The notes under the pieces: model-generated | Told to the model about the DNA's origin: nothing | Database searches by the model: none | Seen by the model: only the letters and a program-made list of their open reading frames with translations | NCBI RefSeq assembly: GCF_902830275.1 | Contig: NZ_CADESW010000008.1 | Location: forward strand, 186,001-250,000 | DNA from: Burkholderia stagnalis | GTDB lineage: Bacteria > Pseudomonadota > Gammaproteobacteria > Burkholderiales > Burkholderiaceae | Direction of reading: 5' to 3' | Length of the DNA: 64,000 nucleotides | Shown here: piece by piece, positions 18,636 to 27,311 of the stretch | Position numbering within the stretch: position 1 is the first letter of the stretch | Layout: each line of letters starts with the position of its first letter | Position numbers and translations under genes: made by a program

Positions 18636-19340
18636 TCACCCGCTGGCCGCCTTGCCGCCGACGCCGGCCTGCAGCCCGCGCGGCCACGGCGAGTGCGGCA
18701 GCAGCGCGAAGCTCACGTTCACCTGGCCGCCGAGGCTGGAAATCCGCATCGCGCCGGCGCCGCGGGTGCGGGTCAGGCAGCCGAGGTGGGACGACGCCGT
18801 GCCGGCCATGCCGAGCTGGCACGTCCACGCGAGGGTCGCCTCGCGCCGCCCCGCGTCGCTGAAGCCGATCAACCCGCTCCATTCGCTCGGCCCCGCGCTG
18901 AGGCCCGGCACGAATTCGGCATGACGAATCCCCATCGGCTGCCAGCGGCAGCGGCCCGGCTCGTAGCGGTCGAGAAAGAAGCGGATTTCGAAATGCGTCT
19001 GGCCGGCCGGCAGGCGGACGTTGTCGGTGATGAGCTGCGGCACGTCCGGTGCGCCGGTCACCCGCCCGAGCAAGGTCTGGGACCGGCAGCGCGGCTCGGT
19101 GGACGCGAAGTCGATGCCGAGCCACAGCTCGACTTTCGGATCCTTGCTGCCCTGGATGACGAGCACGCGTTGCGGATCGTCCGTCTCCATCGGGCGATCC
19201 GACAGCGCGTTGTGCTGTGCCTCGACATGCGCGTCGAAGCGCAGCGGCGGCTCGTCGGCGGACGCCCGGCCGGGGCCTGCGGCGAACCACCCGATGAGCA
19301 CGAGCACGAGATGAGCGCGCGGTGACATGGCTCCCCCCAT
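18636..19340 (-). CDS. Secreted protein of unknown function
   Basis: A 234-aa protein with a signal peptide (hydrophobic HLVLVLIGWFAAGPG, likely cleavage after ASA). The mature part has several Cys residues (PRCRSQ, GRCRWQ, WTCQLG, HLGCLTR), consistent with disulfides in the periplasm. I do not recognise a family. Start ATG 19340 (MGGAMSPRAH) has GGGGAAG 9 bases upstream; ATG 19328 is an alternative whose purine run is too close. It is convergent with the YCII gene, with 42 bp between the stops. Confidence 0.7.
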   Translation of the reverse strand: MGGAMSPRAHLVLVLIGWFAAGPGRASADEPPLRFDAHVEAQHNALSDRPMETDDPQRVLVIQGSKDPKVELWLGIDFASTEPRCRSQTLLGRVTGAPDVPQLITDNVRLPAGQTHFEIRFFLDRYEPGRCRWQPMGIRHAEFVPGLSAGPSEWSGLIGFSDAGRREATLAWTCQLGMAGTASSHLGCLTRTRGAGAMRISSLGGQVNVSFALLPHSPWPRGLQAGVGGKAASG

Positions 19341-19506
19341 TTGGCGGTGCTTCCCCCGACCGGCGTCGTGTGTTGTCCCGGAGCCGCCCGACGCGCACGC
19401 CGCGCAGGCGTCGGCCCGGCTTGTGTCGCCGATGATCCATTGTGAGCGGCGGCCGGCGGCGCCGTAAAGCTGGGACGAACCCCTGAGCGGACGCGCGCCG
19501 CCTGCG

Positions 19507-20415
19507 CTATCGGCGCATTTTCGGCGCGAGCTGCGTCGACTCGCGCGCAAGTGCGACGAACGCCGCCAGATAGTCGATCGCGCCATCCGCTTCCCGCGTG
19601 CCCAGGAAGATCTGCTTCGCGATCCCGTCGCGGCCGAGCTTGACGGGCGTTACCGGGATCCGGTCCGCGTATTCGTCGGCGAGCCATCGCGGCAGCGCGG
19701 CCACGCCGCGCCCGCTCGCCACCATCTGCAGCATGATGTCGGTCGTCTCGATCACCTTGTGGCGCTTCGGCACGACCCCGGCCGGCGTCAGGAACTGGTT
19801 GTAGATGTCGAGACGGTCGGTCTCGACCGGGTAGGTGATCAGGATCTCGTCGGTGAGCTGCGCGGGCTCGACGTGCGTGACGCCCGCCAGCCGATGCGTT
19901 TCGGCGACCACCAGCACCTGCTCGTAGTCGAACACCGGATCGAAGCGCAGCCCGGGGCGGTTCAGCGGATCGGGGGTGACGAGCACGTCGATGTCGTAGC
20001 CGAACAGCGCGCCGATGCCGCCGAACTGGAACCGCTGCTTCACGTCCACGTCGACGTCCGGCCATTGGGCCAGATACGGCGACACCACCTTCAGCAGCCA
20101 CTGGTAGCACGGGTGGCACTCCATGCCGATGCGCAGCGTGCCGCGCTCGCCGTCGGCGTATTGCTTCATGCGCGCCTCGGCATGTTCGAACTGGGGCAGC
20201 AGCCGGTTCGCCAGCGCCAGCAGGTATTGCCCCGCCTGCGTGAGCCGCAGGCTGCGCCCTTCCCGATCCCAGATCGGCGTGCCGAGCTGCTGCTCGATCT
20301 TCTTGACGGTATGGCTGAGCGCCGACTGCGTCAGGTACAGCGCGCCCGCCGCCGCCGTCAGCGAGCCCTGCCGCTCGACCTCGCGAATGATGACCAGATG
20401 GATCCGTTCCAGCAT
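19507..20415 (-). CDS. metR: LysR-family regulator MetR (homocysteine-responsive activator of metE)
   Basis: Transcription factor of 302 aa. The winged HTH is in SLTAAAGALYLTQSALSHTV with KKIEQQLGTPIWDREG. The co-inducer domain has MetR-typical sequence: RIGMECHPCYQWLLKVVSPY, VFDYEQVLVV, LITYPVETDRLDIYN and FLTPAGVVP. ATG 20415 is chosen because this gives the usual family length; an upstream in-frame ATG at 20475 lies inside the palindromic operator. Divergent from metE, the classic arrangement in which MetR with homocysteine activates metE. Confidence 0.93.
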   Translation of the reverse strand: MLERIHLVIIREVERQGSLTAAAGALYLTQSALSHTVKKIEQQLGTPIWDREGRSLRLTQAGQYLLALANRLLPQFEHAEARMKQYADGERGTLRIGMECHPCYQWLLKVVSPYLAQWPDVDVDVKQRFQFGGIGALFGYDIDVLVTPDPLNRPGLRFDPVFDYEQVLVVAETHRLAGVTHVEPAQLTDEILITYPVETDRLDIYNQFLTPAGVVPKRHKVIETTDIMLQMVASGRGVAALPRWLADEYADRIPVTPVKLGRDGIAKQIFLGTREADGAIDYLAAFVALARESTQLAPKMRR

Positions 20416-20460
20416 GTCGGTGACTCGCTTACCTCGTTCATGAAAAAATCTAATCGATGA

Positions 20461-20485
20461 ATGAAATAATGCCATTTTATTTCAT
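20461..20485. promoter_or_regulatory. Putative MetR operator
   Basis: Perfect inverted repeat ATGAAATAA (20461-20469) and TTATTTCAT (20477-20485) with a 7-base spacer, between metR and metE. MetR sites are described as TGAA-N5-TTCA dyads; this one has the same half-sites with wider spacing. The local AT-richness fits a shared promoter region. Confidence 0.7.
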
Positions 20486-20556
20486 GAACCGGAAATCCTA
20501 TCATCGCTGCCATCCCTTTCAACCACCGCTTTCAATCCACCGGAACGGCAGCCCAT

Positions 20557-22851
20557 ATGGTCAGCACACACAATCTCGGCTTCCCGCGCATCGGCGCCCA
20601 ACGCGAACTGAAGTTCGCGCTCGAACGCTACTGGAAGGGCCAATCGTCGCGCGACGAACTCACGGCAGCGGGCGCGCAGCTGCGCCGGCGCCACTGGGCG
20701 CACCAGCAAGGGCTCGACCTCGCGCCGGTCGGCGACTTCGCGTTCTACGACCAGGTGCTCGACATGAGCTTCACGCTCGGCAACCTGCCGCAACGCGTGC
20801 AGGGCTTTCACGGCGACCCGCTCGACAACTATTTCCGCGTCGCGCGCGGCCGCTCGGCGCAGTCGGGCGACGCGCACGACGCGTGCTGCGGCGGCGTGGC
20901 CGCGGGCGAGATGACGAAGTGGTTCGACACGAACTATCACTACATCGTCCCCGAGTTCACCGCGGACACGAACTTCACGCTCGACCCGTCGCGGCTCCTC
21001 CAGCAGCTCGGCGAAGCCCACGCGCAGGGCGTGAAGGCCAAGCCGGTGATCATCGGCCCGGTCACGTACCTGTGGCTCGGCAAGGCGAAGGACGATTCGT
21101 CGCGCCTCGCGCTGCTGCCGAAGCTGCTGCCGGTGTACGGCGCGCTGCTGGACACGCTGACCGCGCAGGGCGTCGAGTGGGTCCAGATCGACGAGCCGGC
21201 GCTCGTCACCGAGCTCGACGACGAATGGCGGCAGGCGTTCCGCACCGCGTACGAATCGCTCGAAACGCGGCGCATCAAGCTGCTGCTCGCCACCTACTTC
21301 GGCCCGCTGCGCGAGAATCTCGCGCTCGCGTGCTCGCTGGCGGTCGACGGCCTGCACGTCGACGCGATCCAGGCACGCGACGAAGCCGCGACGCTGGCGC
21401 GCGAGCTGCCGGCCGAACGCGTGCTGTCGGTCGGCGCGATCAACGGCCGCAACATCTGGAAAACCGACCTGGCCGCGACGCTCGACTGGCTCGAGCCGCT
21501 CGCGCAGCAGCTCGGCGAGCGCCTGTGGCTCGCGCCGTCGTGCTCGCTGCTGCACGTGCCGGTCGACCTGTCGAGCGAGCAGCAGCTCGATCCGGAGATC
21601 CGTTCGTGGCTCGCGTTCGCGCTGCAGAAGCTCGACGAACTGAAGGTGCTCGCATCCGCGCTGAATCGCGGCCGCGCGTCGGTCGCGGCGGAGCTGGCCG
21701 ACAACGCGGCCGCGATCGCGAGCCGGCGCGCGTCGCCGCGCGTGCACAACCCAGCCGTCAAGGCTGCGGTCGAACGCATCACCACCGCGCTCGGCCGCCG
21801 GCAGAGCCCGTATGGCGTGCGCGCGCCGAAGCAGGCCGCACGGCTGAAGCTGCCCGCGTTCCCGACCACCACGATCGGCTCGTTCCCGCAGACCGCCGAG
21901 ATTCGCCAGGCGCGCAGCCGGTTCAAGGCCGGCGCGCTGGACGCGGCCGGCTACAAGGCCGCGATGCAGGCGGAAATCGCGCGCAGCGTGCGCGAGCAGG
22001 AAGCGCTGAAGCTCGACGTGCTGGTGCACGGCGAGGCCGAGCGCAACGACATGGTCGAGTATTTCGGCGAGCAGCTCGACGGCTATGCGTTCACGCAGTT
22101 CGGCTGGGTGCAGTCGTACGGTTCGCGCTGCGTGAAGCCGCCGCTGCTGTTCGGCGACATCAGCCGCCCGAAGGCGATGACCGTCGAGTGGATCACGTAT
22201 GCGCAGTCGCTCACGACGAAGCCGATGAAGGGCATGCTGACCGGCCCGGTGACGATCCTGAACTGGTCGTTCGTGCGTGACGACCAGCCGCGTTCGGTGT
22301 CGTGCCATCAGCTCGCGCTCGCGATCCGCGACGAGGTGCTCGACCTCGAGCAAGCCGGCGTGCGCGTGATCCAGATCGACGAAGCGGCGCTGCGCGAGGG
22401 CCTGCCGCTGCGCCGCGCGCAGTGGAACGACTACCTGCAATGGGCGGTGGAGTCGTTCCGCATCGCCGCGAACGGTGTGCGCGACGACACGCAGATTCAC
22501 ACGCACATGTGCTATTCGGAGTTCAACGACATCATCGCGTCGATCGCCGACATGGATGCCGACGTGATCACGATCGAGACGTCGCGCTCGGATATGGAAC
22601 TGCTCGATGCGTTCGACGATTTCAAGTATCCGAACGAGATCGGGCCGGGCGTGTACGACATTCACTCGCCGAACATCCCGAGCCAGGCGCACATCGTCGC
22701 GCTGATGAAGAAGGCGGCCGAGCGCATTCCGGCGGAGCGCCTGTGGGTGAACCCCGATTGCGGCCTGAAGACGCGGCAGTGGGCGGAAGTGGTGCCGGCG
22801 CTGACGAACATGGTCGCCGCTGCCGGCGCGCTGCGCAGCGAGTTGCGGTAA
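20557..22851 (+). CDS. metE: 5-methyltetrahydropteroyltriglutamate-homocysteine methyltransferase (B12-independent methionine synthase)
   Basis: Last step of methionine synthesis without cobalamin, 764 aa, full length. The N-terminal half starts [20 protein letters not shown] and holds a degenerate barrel. The catalytic C-terminal barrel starts near [16 protein letters not shown]. Zinc ligands are visible in HTHMCYSEF and NPDCGLKTR, and substrate residues in [13 protein letters not shown] and [14 protein letters not shown] 20557 matches the family N-terminus; frames opening further upstream are spurious. No cobalamin riboswitch is seen; control is expected through MetR. Confidence 0.97.
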   Translation: MVSTHNLGFPRIGAQRELKFALERYWKGQSSRDELTAAGAQLRRRHWAHQQGLDLAPVGDFAFYDQVLDMSFTLGNLPQRVQGFHGDPLDNYFRVARGRSAQSGDAHDACCGGVAAGEMTKWFDTNYHYIVPEFTADTNFTLDPSRLLQQLGEAHAQGVKAKPVIIGPVTYLWLGKAKDDSSRLALLPKLLPVYGALLDTLTAQGVEWVQIDEPALVTELDDEWRQAFRTAYESLETRRIKLLLATYFGPLRENLALACSLAVDGLHVDAIQARDEAATLARELPAERVLSVGAINGRNIWKTDLAATLDWLEPLAQQLGERLWLAPSCSLLHVPVDLSSEQQLDPEIRSWLAFALQKLDELKVLASALNRGRASVAAELADNAAAIASRRASPRVHNPAVKAAVERITTALGRRQSPYGVRAPKQAARLKLPAFPTTTIGSFPQTAEIRQARSRFKAGALDAAGYKAAMQAEIARSVREQEALKLDVLVHGEAERNDMVEYFGEQLDGYAFTQFGWVQSYGSRCVKPPLLFGDISRPKAMTVEWITYAQSLTTKPMKGMLTGPVTILNWSFVRDDQPRSVSCHQLALAIRDEVLDLEQAGVRVIQIDEAALREGLPLRRAQWNDYLQWAVESFRIAANGVRDDTQIHTHMCYSEFNDIIASIADMDADVITIETSRSDMELLDAFDDFKYPNEIGPGVYDIHSPNIPSQAHIVALMKKAAERIPAERLWVNPDCGLKTRQWAEVVPALTNMVAAAGALRSELR

Positions 22852-22901
22852 CGTGCCGCGAGCGCCCCGCCATTCGGCGAGGGCGCGCCCGATCCGGTGA
22901 A

Positions 22902-22930
22902 TTGACGTAGCCCCTTTCATAACGTATCGT
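22902..22930 (+). promoter_or_regulatory. Putative sigma-70 promoter for the DinB-like gene
   Basis: TTGACG (22902-22907), 17-bp spacer, TATCGT (22925-22930), about 30 bp upstream of the ATG at 22961. A small dyad AACGT/ACGTT follows. AAAGGAAG serves as the ribosome site. Confidence 0.6.
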
Positions 22931-22960
22931 TTTGCGACGTTACAAAGGAAGCTACCTGCC

Positions 22961-23782
22961 ATGCATTCCCGTTTCGACCGTTTCCGCGCGACGCCGCTCG
23001 GCGCGCAGCTCGAAGCCCTGATCGGGCTGCCCGAACGCTATGCCGAATTCGCGGCGCTGTCGCGCGTCGGCGTGGCGGCGATCGGCGCGGTCCAGGACGA
23101 GATCGCGCAAAAATTCCCCGAGATCGAGGCCGACACGACCGCGCGCCAGTTCTGCGGCGCGCTGGTCGCCGACGTGATGCGCCGCCGCGGCCACGACGTC
23201 GTGCAGGCGCGCGGCCGCCTCGGCGGCGCGCTGTTCAGCTATGGCGCCGTGTTCAGCCCATATCCTCAACTGCTGCCATTTACCGACATCGTCGGCGAAC
23301 TCGCGCGCATGCCCGCTGCTTTCGCCGCGTTCGCCGCGCGCGTGCCCGCGGCGCTGCGGGCGCGGCGCCCGGCCGGCACGGGCTTTTCGCTGGTCGAACA
23401 CGCGTGCCACCTGCGCGACCTCGACGCGGTGTTCGCCGCGCGCATCGATGCGGTGCGCACGGCCGACCTGCCGGTGATCGCGTCGGTCGACGGCACCGCG
23501 CTCGCCGAGCAGCGCGACTATCTGCATCAGGATTTCGACGCTGCACTCGACGCGTTCCGCGCGGCGCGGCGCGGGCTGTGCGCGACGCTCGCCACGCTGA
23601 CACTCGCCGAGCTGACGCGCTGCGGCCTGCGCGACGGCATCCGCCGCATGTCGCTCGACGAACTGGTGCGCGAGCTGCTCGATCACGACCGCACCCATTG
23701 CCTCGAACTCGACGAACTGCTCGCCGAACTCGGCCTGCCGCCCGCCACCGACACCACCCACCCCACCCCGCCCGCCGCATGA
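22961..23782 (+). CDS. DinB-like (YfiT/DUF664-type) domain protein
   Basis: A 273-aa soluble protein. The C-terminal half (about residues 115-255) looks like a DinB four-helix bundle with metal-binding His spaced as in the family: SLVEHACHLRDLDAVF, then RDYLHQDF, and ELLDHDRTHCLELDELL near the end. The N-terminal half is Ala-rich helical sequence I do not recognise. DinB-like bundles act as thiol or other small-molecule transferases in several pathways; no substrate can be given. The following gene overlaps its stop by 4 bp. Confidence 0.7.
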   Translation: MHSRFDRFRATPLGAQLEALIGLPERYAEFAALSRVGVAAIGAVQDEIAQKFPEIEADTTARQFCGALVADVMRRRGHDVVQARGRLGGALFSYGAVFSPYPQLLPFTDIVGELARMPAAFAAFAARVPAALRARRPAGTGFSLVEHACHLRDLDAVFAARIDAVRTADLPVIASVDGTALAEQRDYLHQDFDAALDAFRAARRGLCATLATLTLAELTRCGLRDGIRRMSLDELVRELLDHDRTHCLELDELLAELGLPPATDTTHPTPPAA

Positions 23783-24021
23783 ACTTGCCCACGCCCGTCG
23801 TCTTCATCCACGGCTTCATCGGCACCTTCGACGTGCCCGGCTGGCACGGCCCGCATCTCGCACCCGACCTGCTCGGCTACGGCGCGCACCGCGCGGCGCC
23901 GCCCGACGGCATCACGCTCGCGGCGCAGGTCGAGCAGGTGCGGCAAGCAATCGATGCGCACTTCGGCGGCGTGCCCGTCGACGTGCCCCGCCTGAACGGG
24001 CGCGTCGCGCCGCCCGGCTGA
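23779..24021 (+). pseudogene. Truncated alpha/beta-hydrolase remnant
   Basis: An 80-codon frame whose start overlaps the DinB-like stop (ATGA). It begins like an alpha/beta hydrolase: TPVVFIHGFIGTFDVPGWHG has the oxyanion HG motif, and the next 45 residues fit the family. After HFGGVPVDV it runs into RLNGRVAPPG and stops, before the nucleophile elbow (GxSxG) or the acid and His residues. No continuation is seen in other frames before the next gene at 24123. It is most likely an internally deleted hydrolase gene, with no catalytic activity expected. Confidence 0.7.
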
Positions 24022-24122
24022 CAAACCGTATGCGTCGCCGAAATTTGGCTGAAAGGCGCGGTTGTTAGAGTCATCCCGCATAGGGTTTCCGAGGAGGCCT
24101 GCCCTTCAGGCGGACACGACGA

Positions 24123-25034
24123 ATGCGACGATCCCTGAACCTTGCGCGCGCGCTGCCGCTGTTGCTGCTGCTTGCGCTCGCGCGCCCCGCGTGGGCATTC
24201 CAGACACGGGTGGTCACGATTCCCAGCGCGACGATGCAACAATCGTTCGCGGCGACCGTCGTGCTGCCCGATGCGTACGTGCGCGGCAACCGTGGCGGCA
24301 ACGCCGCCGAACGCTTCCCCGCCGTGTACGTTCTGCACGGCTCCGGCGGCGACCATACCGACTGGACCGCCAACACGCGCATCGGCGAGCTGGCCGACCG
24401 CTACCACGTGATCCTCGTGATGCCCGACGGCGGCCGCGAAAGCTGGTACCTCGACAGCCCGTTCGAAACGGGCAGCCGCTACGAGACCTTCGTCGGCAAG
24501 GAGGTCGTGTCGTACGTCGACGCGCATTTCCGCACCATCGCAACGAAACGCGCGCGCGCGATCACCGGGCTCAGCATGGGCGGCTTCGGCGCGCTGCGCA
24601 TCGCGCTCGACCGGCCGGACGCGTTCGGCGCGGCCGGCAGCATCAGCGGCGCGGTCGACCCGCGCGCATGCGACGACGAGCCGCGCATCGATCACGTATT
24701 CGGCGACCGCACGCGCCATCCGTCGTTCTGGAACCGCAGCGCGATCGTGGAGAGCGCCCTCACGTTCGCGTATGCGCAGATGGACCTGACGATCGATTGC
24801 GGGACCGACGACACGCTGGTCGGCTCGAACCGCACGCTGCACGAACGGCTCGTCGCGCTCGGCGTGCCGCACGACTACGCGGAGCGGCCCGGCGGCCACA
24901 CGTGGGACTACTGGGCGAACGCGATCCGCTATCAGGTGCTGTTCTTCGCGTCGTCGTTCCAGCGCAGCGGCTACGCGTTCCACCCGCGCACCGACGTCGC
25001 GGGCCGCGCGGGCGCAGCGCCACGCGCAGGCTGA
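24123..25034 (+). CDS. Secreted esterase (esterase D / antigen 85-like alpha/beta hydrolase)
   Basis: A 303-aa protein with an N-terminal signal peptide (ALPLLLLLALARPAWA). The hydrolase fold shows FPAVYVLHGSGGDHTDW (oxyanion region), RESWYLDSPFETGSRYETF typical of the esterase D family, nucleophile elbow ITGLSMGGFGALR, and a C-terminal His in RPGGHTWDYW. S-formylglutathione hydrolases share these motifs but are cytoplasmic, so this secreted member more likely acts on exogenous esters. Transcribed alone; ends near a tandem repeat. Confidence 0.85.
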   Translation: MRRSLNLARALPLLLLLALARPAWAFQTRVVTIPSATMQQSFAATVVLPDAYVRGNRGGNAAERFPAVYVLHGSGGDHTDWTANTRIGELADRYHVILVMPDGGRESWYLDSPFETGSRYETFVGKEVVSYVDAHFRTIATKRARAITGLSMGGFGALRIALDRPDAFGAAGSISGAVDPRACDDEPRIDHVFGDRTRHPSFWNRSAIVESALTFAYAQMDLTIDCGTDDTLVGSNRTLHERLVALGVPHDYAERPGGHTWDYWANAIRYQVLFFASSFQRSGYAFHPRTDVAGRAGAAPRAG

Positions 25035-25052
25035 CGCCCCCTGCCGCGAATC

Positions 25053-25102
25053 GCGCGGCACGGTGTCGGCCGCGTTCGCGCGGCACGGTGTCGGCCGCGT
25101 TC
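25053..25102. repeat. 25-bp direct repeat, two tandem copies
   Basis: Two perfect head-to-tail copies of a 25-bp unit (starts GCGCGGCACGGTGTCGG) at 25053-25077 and 25078-25102, just after the esterase stop at 25034. The unit contains no dyad that would make it an obvious terminator. Confidence 0.9.
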
Positions 25103-25150
25103 GCGCGGGCGCTGGCGCCGCCGTCGGCAAGCCGGATAAGAAGGGGGGAA

Positions 25151-25381
25151 TCAGTTGCGCCGGCGGGAATCCGCGTTCACCACGCGGTCGAACACTTCCT
25201 GCGCACGCGCCAGCTCGTCGAGCGCGCGATCGAGCCGGGACATCGCCATCGCGTATTCGGCCGGCGACGCCTCGTCGTCGGCTTCGCCGCGCACGGCGCG
25301 AAACGCCTCGTCGACGTTGCGCGTCGCTTCGACGAAGCGTTGCGCGGCCTCGGCCTCTCGCGAACAGATGTGGGTGGACAT
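25151..25381 (-). CDS. Small hypothetical protein
   Basis: A 76-aa acidic, mostly helical protein (MSTHICSREAEAAQRF to the end, rich in Glu, Ala, Arg) with no membrane segment or known motif. Start ATG 25381 has GGGAG 8 bases upstream, which favours it over a GTG at 25387. The composition suggests a small helical bundle. Expression is supported only by the ribosome site and coding-like composition. Confidence 0.55.
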   Translation of the reverse strand: MSTHICSREAEAAQRFVEATRNVDEAFRAVRGEADDEASPAEYAMAMSRLDRALDELARAQEVFDRVVNADSRRRN

Positions 25382-25572
25382 CGACACTTCTCCCTCAGGT
25401 TGCCGTATGAAGCAAGCCGGCGCCCAGTGTGCGCGGTGCGCACGGCGACGGGATGACCAACTGCGAACTGCCTGTCAATGCATCGGCCGTCGCGCTGCGC
25501 GCTTCGCGCCGATTTTCCCCCTCCGCTCGCCGATCCGCCACGACGAGATTGCAACAATGCCTTGCGCGCCGC

Positions 25573-26478
25573 TTATGCCCGGCCGACCTGCGGATGCGTG
25601 AGGCCGCCGAACGCGGCCGGCTCGCCCGGCGACAGGTCGAACAGATCCTGCGTGAAGCCGCGCACATGCTCGGCCGCCGGGCGCTTGCGCAGGCGCGCCG
25701 CGTGCGACGGTGCGACGTAGGCGGCCGCGGTTTCGATCGGCGGCACGTCGAACAGGTCGCGCGTGAAGCCGCGCACCTGTTCCGTCGCCGAACGGCCGCG
25801 CAGGCGCGTGACCAGCTCGACGAAGCGGTCGAAATCGCCGTCGCGGGTGGCCTTGTTCACATCGGCGAGATCGCGCGCCTTCAGCACGCTCGGCTGCGTG
25901 AGCCGCACGAAATACGGCGCCTCCAGCTCGACCGACAGCGCGAGCGGATAGCTCTTGCCCGCCTGCTCCAGCGCGCGCCCCGCGCAATCGACGACCACCG
26001 CGCCCTGCGCGGCGCCGAGCCGCTTGCCGCTGCTCACGCTGCGCAGCTGATCGGGAAACACGCGCAGGCGCGTGCCGATCGTGAGCGCCGTGGATGACGC
26101 GCACACCAGCGCGTAGTGATGCCCGCGCGGCCGCCCCGACGGCAGCGTCGCGCGGCTCGTGATGAAGGTGTGCGGCGGCAGCTGGCGCACCTGGCCGCCC
26201 GCATCGACCCACGCATTCCACAGCAGCATCTTCTCGCGCTTGCGCTCGGGCGCACGCGCGCGAGCGGCCACCGGCGAGAACAGCGCGAGCAGCGCACCCG
26301 TGCGGTGCGCGGCGATCTGCGCGCTGCTGCCGAGCGGCTGGTTGATGCCCCACAGAAACCGCCCGCCCCCCAGCCGGCGCTCCCATTCCTTGCGGAGCAC
26401 CACGGCAGGAAGTTCTTCGCCGGACTCGGAACCGATCTTCGTCCAGCAAAACGTTCGGGGGAGGTGTTTCAGTGTCAT
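25573..26478 (-). CDS. Hypothetical protein with repeated C-terminal motif
   Basis: A 301-aa protein that I do not recognise. The start is set at ATG 26478 (MTLKHLPRTF); the open frame extends further upstream, but that part overlaps the divergent gene. The N-terminal part (FLWGINQPLGSS, LLWNAWVDAGGQVRQLPP, ITSRATLP) looks like a compact globular domain. The C-terminus carries two copies of a motif 37 residues apart: VRGFTRDLFDVPP and VRGFTQDLFDLSP. It is transcribed divergently from a small HTH protein 79 bp away, which suggests a regulated pair. No signal peptide or membrane helix is seen. Confidence 0.65.
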   Translation of the reverse strand: MTLKHLPRTFCWTKIGSESGEELPAVVLRKEWERRLGGGRFLWGINQPLGSSAQIAAHRTGALLALFSPVAARARAPERKREKMLLWNAWVDAGGQVRQLPPHTFITSRATLPSGRPRGHHYALVCASSTALTIGTRLRVFPDQLRSVSSGKRLGAAQGAVVVDCAGRALEQAGKSYPLALSVELEAPYFVRLTQPSVLKARDLADVNKATRDGDFDRFVELVTRLRGRSATEQVRGFTRDLFDVPPIETAAAYVAPSHAARLRKRPAAEHVRGFTQDLFDLSPGEPAAFGGLTHPQVGRA

Positions 26479-26521
26479 CAACTTTCTCGGGATGCAGCAG
26501 CTTGCCAGCTTCAGCAAGTCA

Positions 26522-26550
26522 TTCAATAGCCGTAACTGTATAGGTATAAT
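26522..26550 (+). promoter_or_regulatory. Putative sigma-70 promoter of the HTH gene
   Basis: A perfect TATAAT at 26545-26550 with a weak TTCAAT at 26522-26527 (17-bp spacing). Transcription would start close to 26557-26558, at or next to the chosen ATG of the HTH gene, so the message may be leaderless. Confidence 0.55.
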
Positions 26551-26557
26551 GCATCGC

Positions 26558-26896
26558 ATGGAAGCCCCGGATACTGATTTTCCCGTTGATGACCTGTTGC
26601 GCCGCTTGATGGCGGATACTCGCTCGTCCAGCGAAATAGCGCGGCTTTCCGGGGTCAGCCAGCCGACCGTGTCACGCCTTCGGCAGTCGAACGGGCGCCG
26701 CCTGCGCCGCAGCGCGCCATTCAATAAGCTATGCACTTTCTATGGTGTCGACATGCGTCCGTCGCGGCGCCGCTATAACGAACTGCTGCGCGACGCGATC
26801 GTCGACGCGTGGGACGGCTCCGACGAGCACGGGCGCGCGCTGCTGGTCGTGATCCAGGGCTTGAAGGATTTGCAGGGGAAGGCCGACGACGGATGA
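26558..26896 (+). CDS. Small helix-turn-helix DNA-binding protein
   Basis: A 112-aa putative regulator. The HTH lies near residues 20-45: SSSEIARLSGVSQPTVSRLR, similar to XRE/resolvase-type helices, followed by FNKLCTFYGVDMRPSRRRYNELL. ATG 26558 is preferred; another in-frame ATG at 26549 overlaps the -10 box. No Shine-Dalgarno is visible. It diverges from the hypothetical gene at 25573-26478 and probably regulates the shared intergenic region. Codon use at its 5' end is less GC-biased than in the neighbours. Confidence 0.75.
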   Translation: MEAPDTDFPVDDLLRRLMADTRSSSEIARLSGVSQPTVSRLRQSNGRRLRRSAPFNKLCTFYGVDMRPSRRRYNELLRDAIVDAWDGSDEHGRALLVVIQGLKDLQGKADDG

Positions 26897-26946
26897 CGCG
26901 GCGGGCGGGCGCCGCCGCAAGTGACGAGCGCATAAGAAGCATGCCG

Positions 26947-26990
26947 AACGGGCGGTGACGATCATGGGTCGTCGCCGCCCGTTTCGTTTT
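26947..26990 (+). terminator. Rho-independent terminator after the HTH gene
   Basis: 15-bp stem AACGGGCGGTGACGA (26947-26961) with TCGTCGCCGCCCGTT (26969-26983), one G:U wobble, 7-base loop, then TCGTTTT. It starts about 50 bp after the stop at 26896. I see nothing else in the rest of 26897-27311. Confidence 0.75.
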
Positions 26991-27311
26991 CGCGCGAATG
27001 AACGGCGGCATCGAGATGCCCGGCCTCGCCGCCGGCGAGGCGCGCAACCCGGAGAAGTCGCCGCACGCGTGCCGTTCTCCCGGCGAGAACATGGCGTTCT
27101 GTCCCAGCCGGCTATGCATCGCGCCGGAGGTTCGCACGAGCCACCCGCCGCCGGCCGGCACGCAACCGGCGGCCTCCGCATGACCGACTGTTGCCCAGCC
27201 GACGACAGTCCGTTCCGCGCGCGCCGGCTACCGGGCGCCGATACGGCCCTGTAACGTTGCGGTCGTGACGGCGCGGCCACGCACAACCCCACTCCCGAAC
27301 CGGAAACCCTC

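Noticed and set aside
20457-22280. A plus-strand frame starting 100 bp before metE
   Set aside because: It is out of frame with metE, starts within the MetR operator and gives a Arg/Ala-rich product typical of shadow frames.
22861-22895. GC-rich imperfect hairpin after metE as a terminator
   Set aside because: It has a bulged stem and no U-tract, which is too weak to call.
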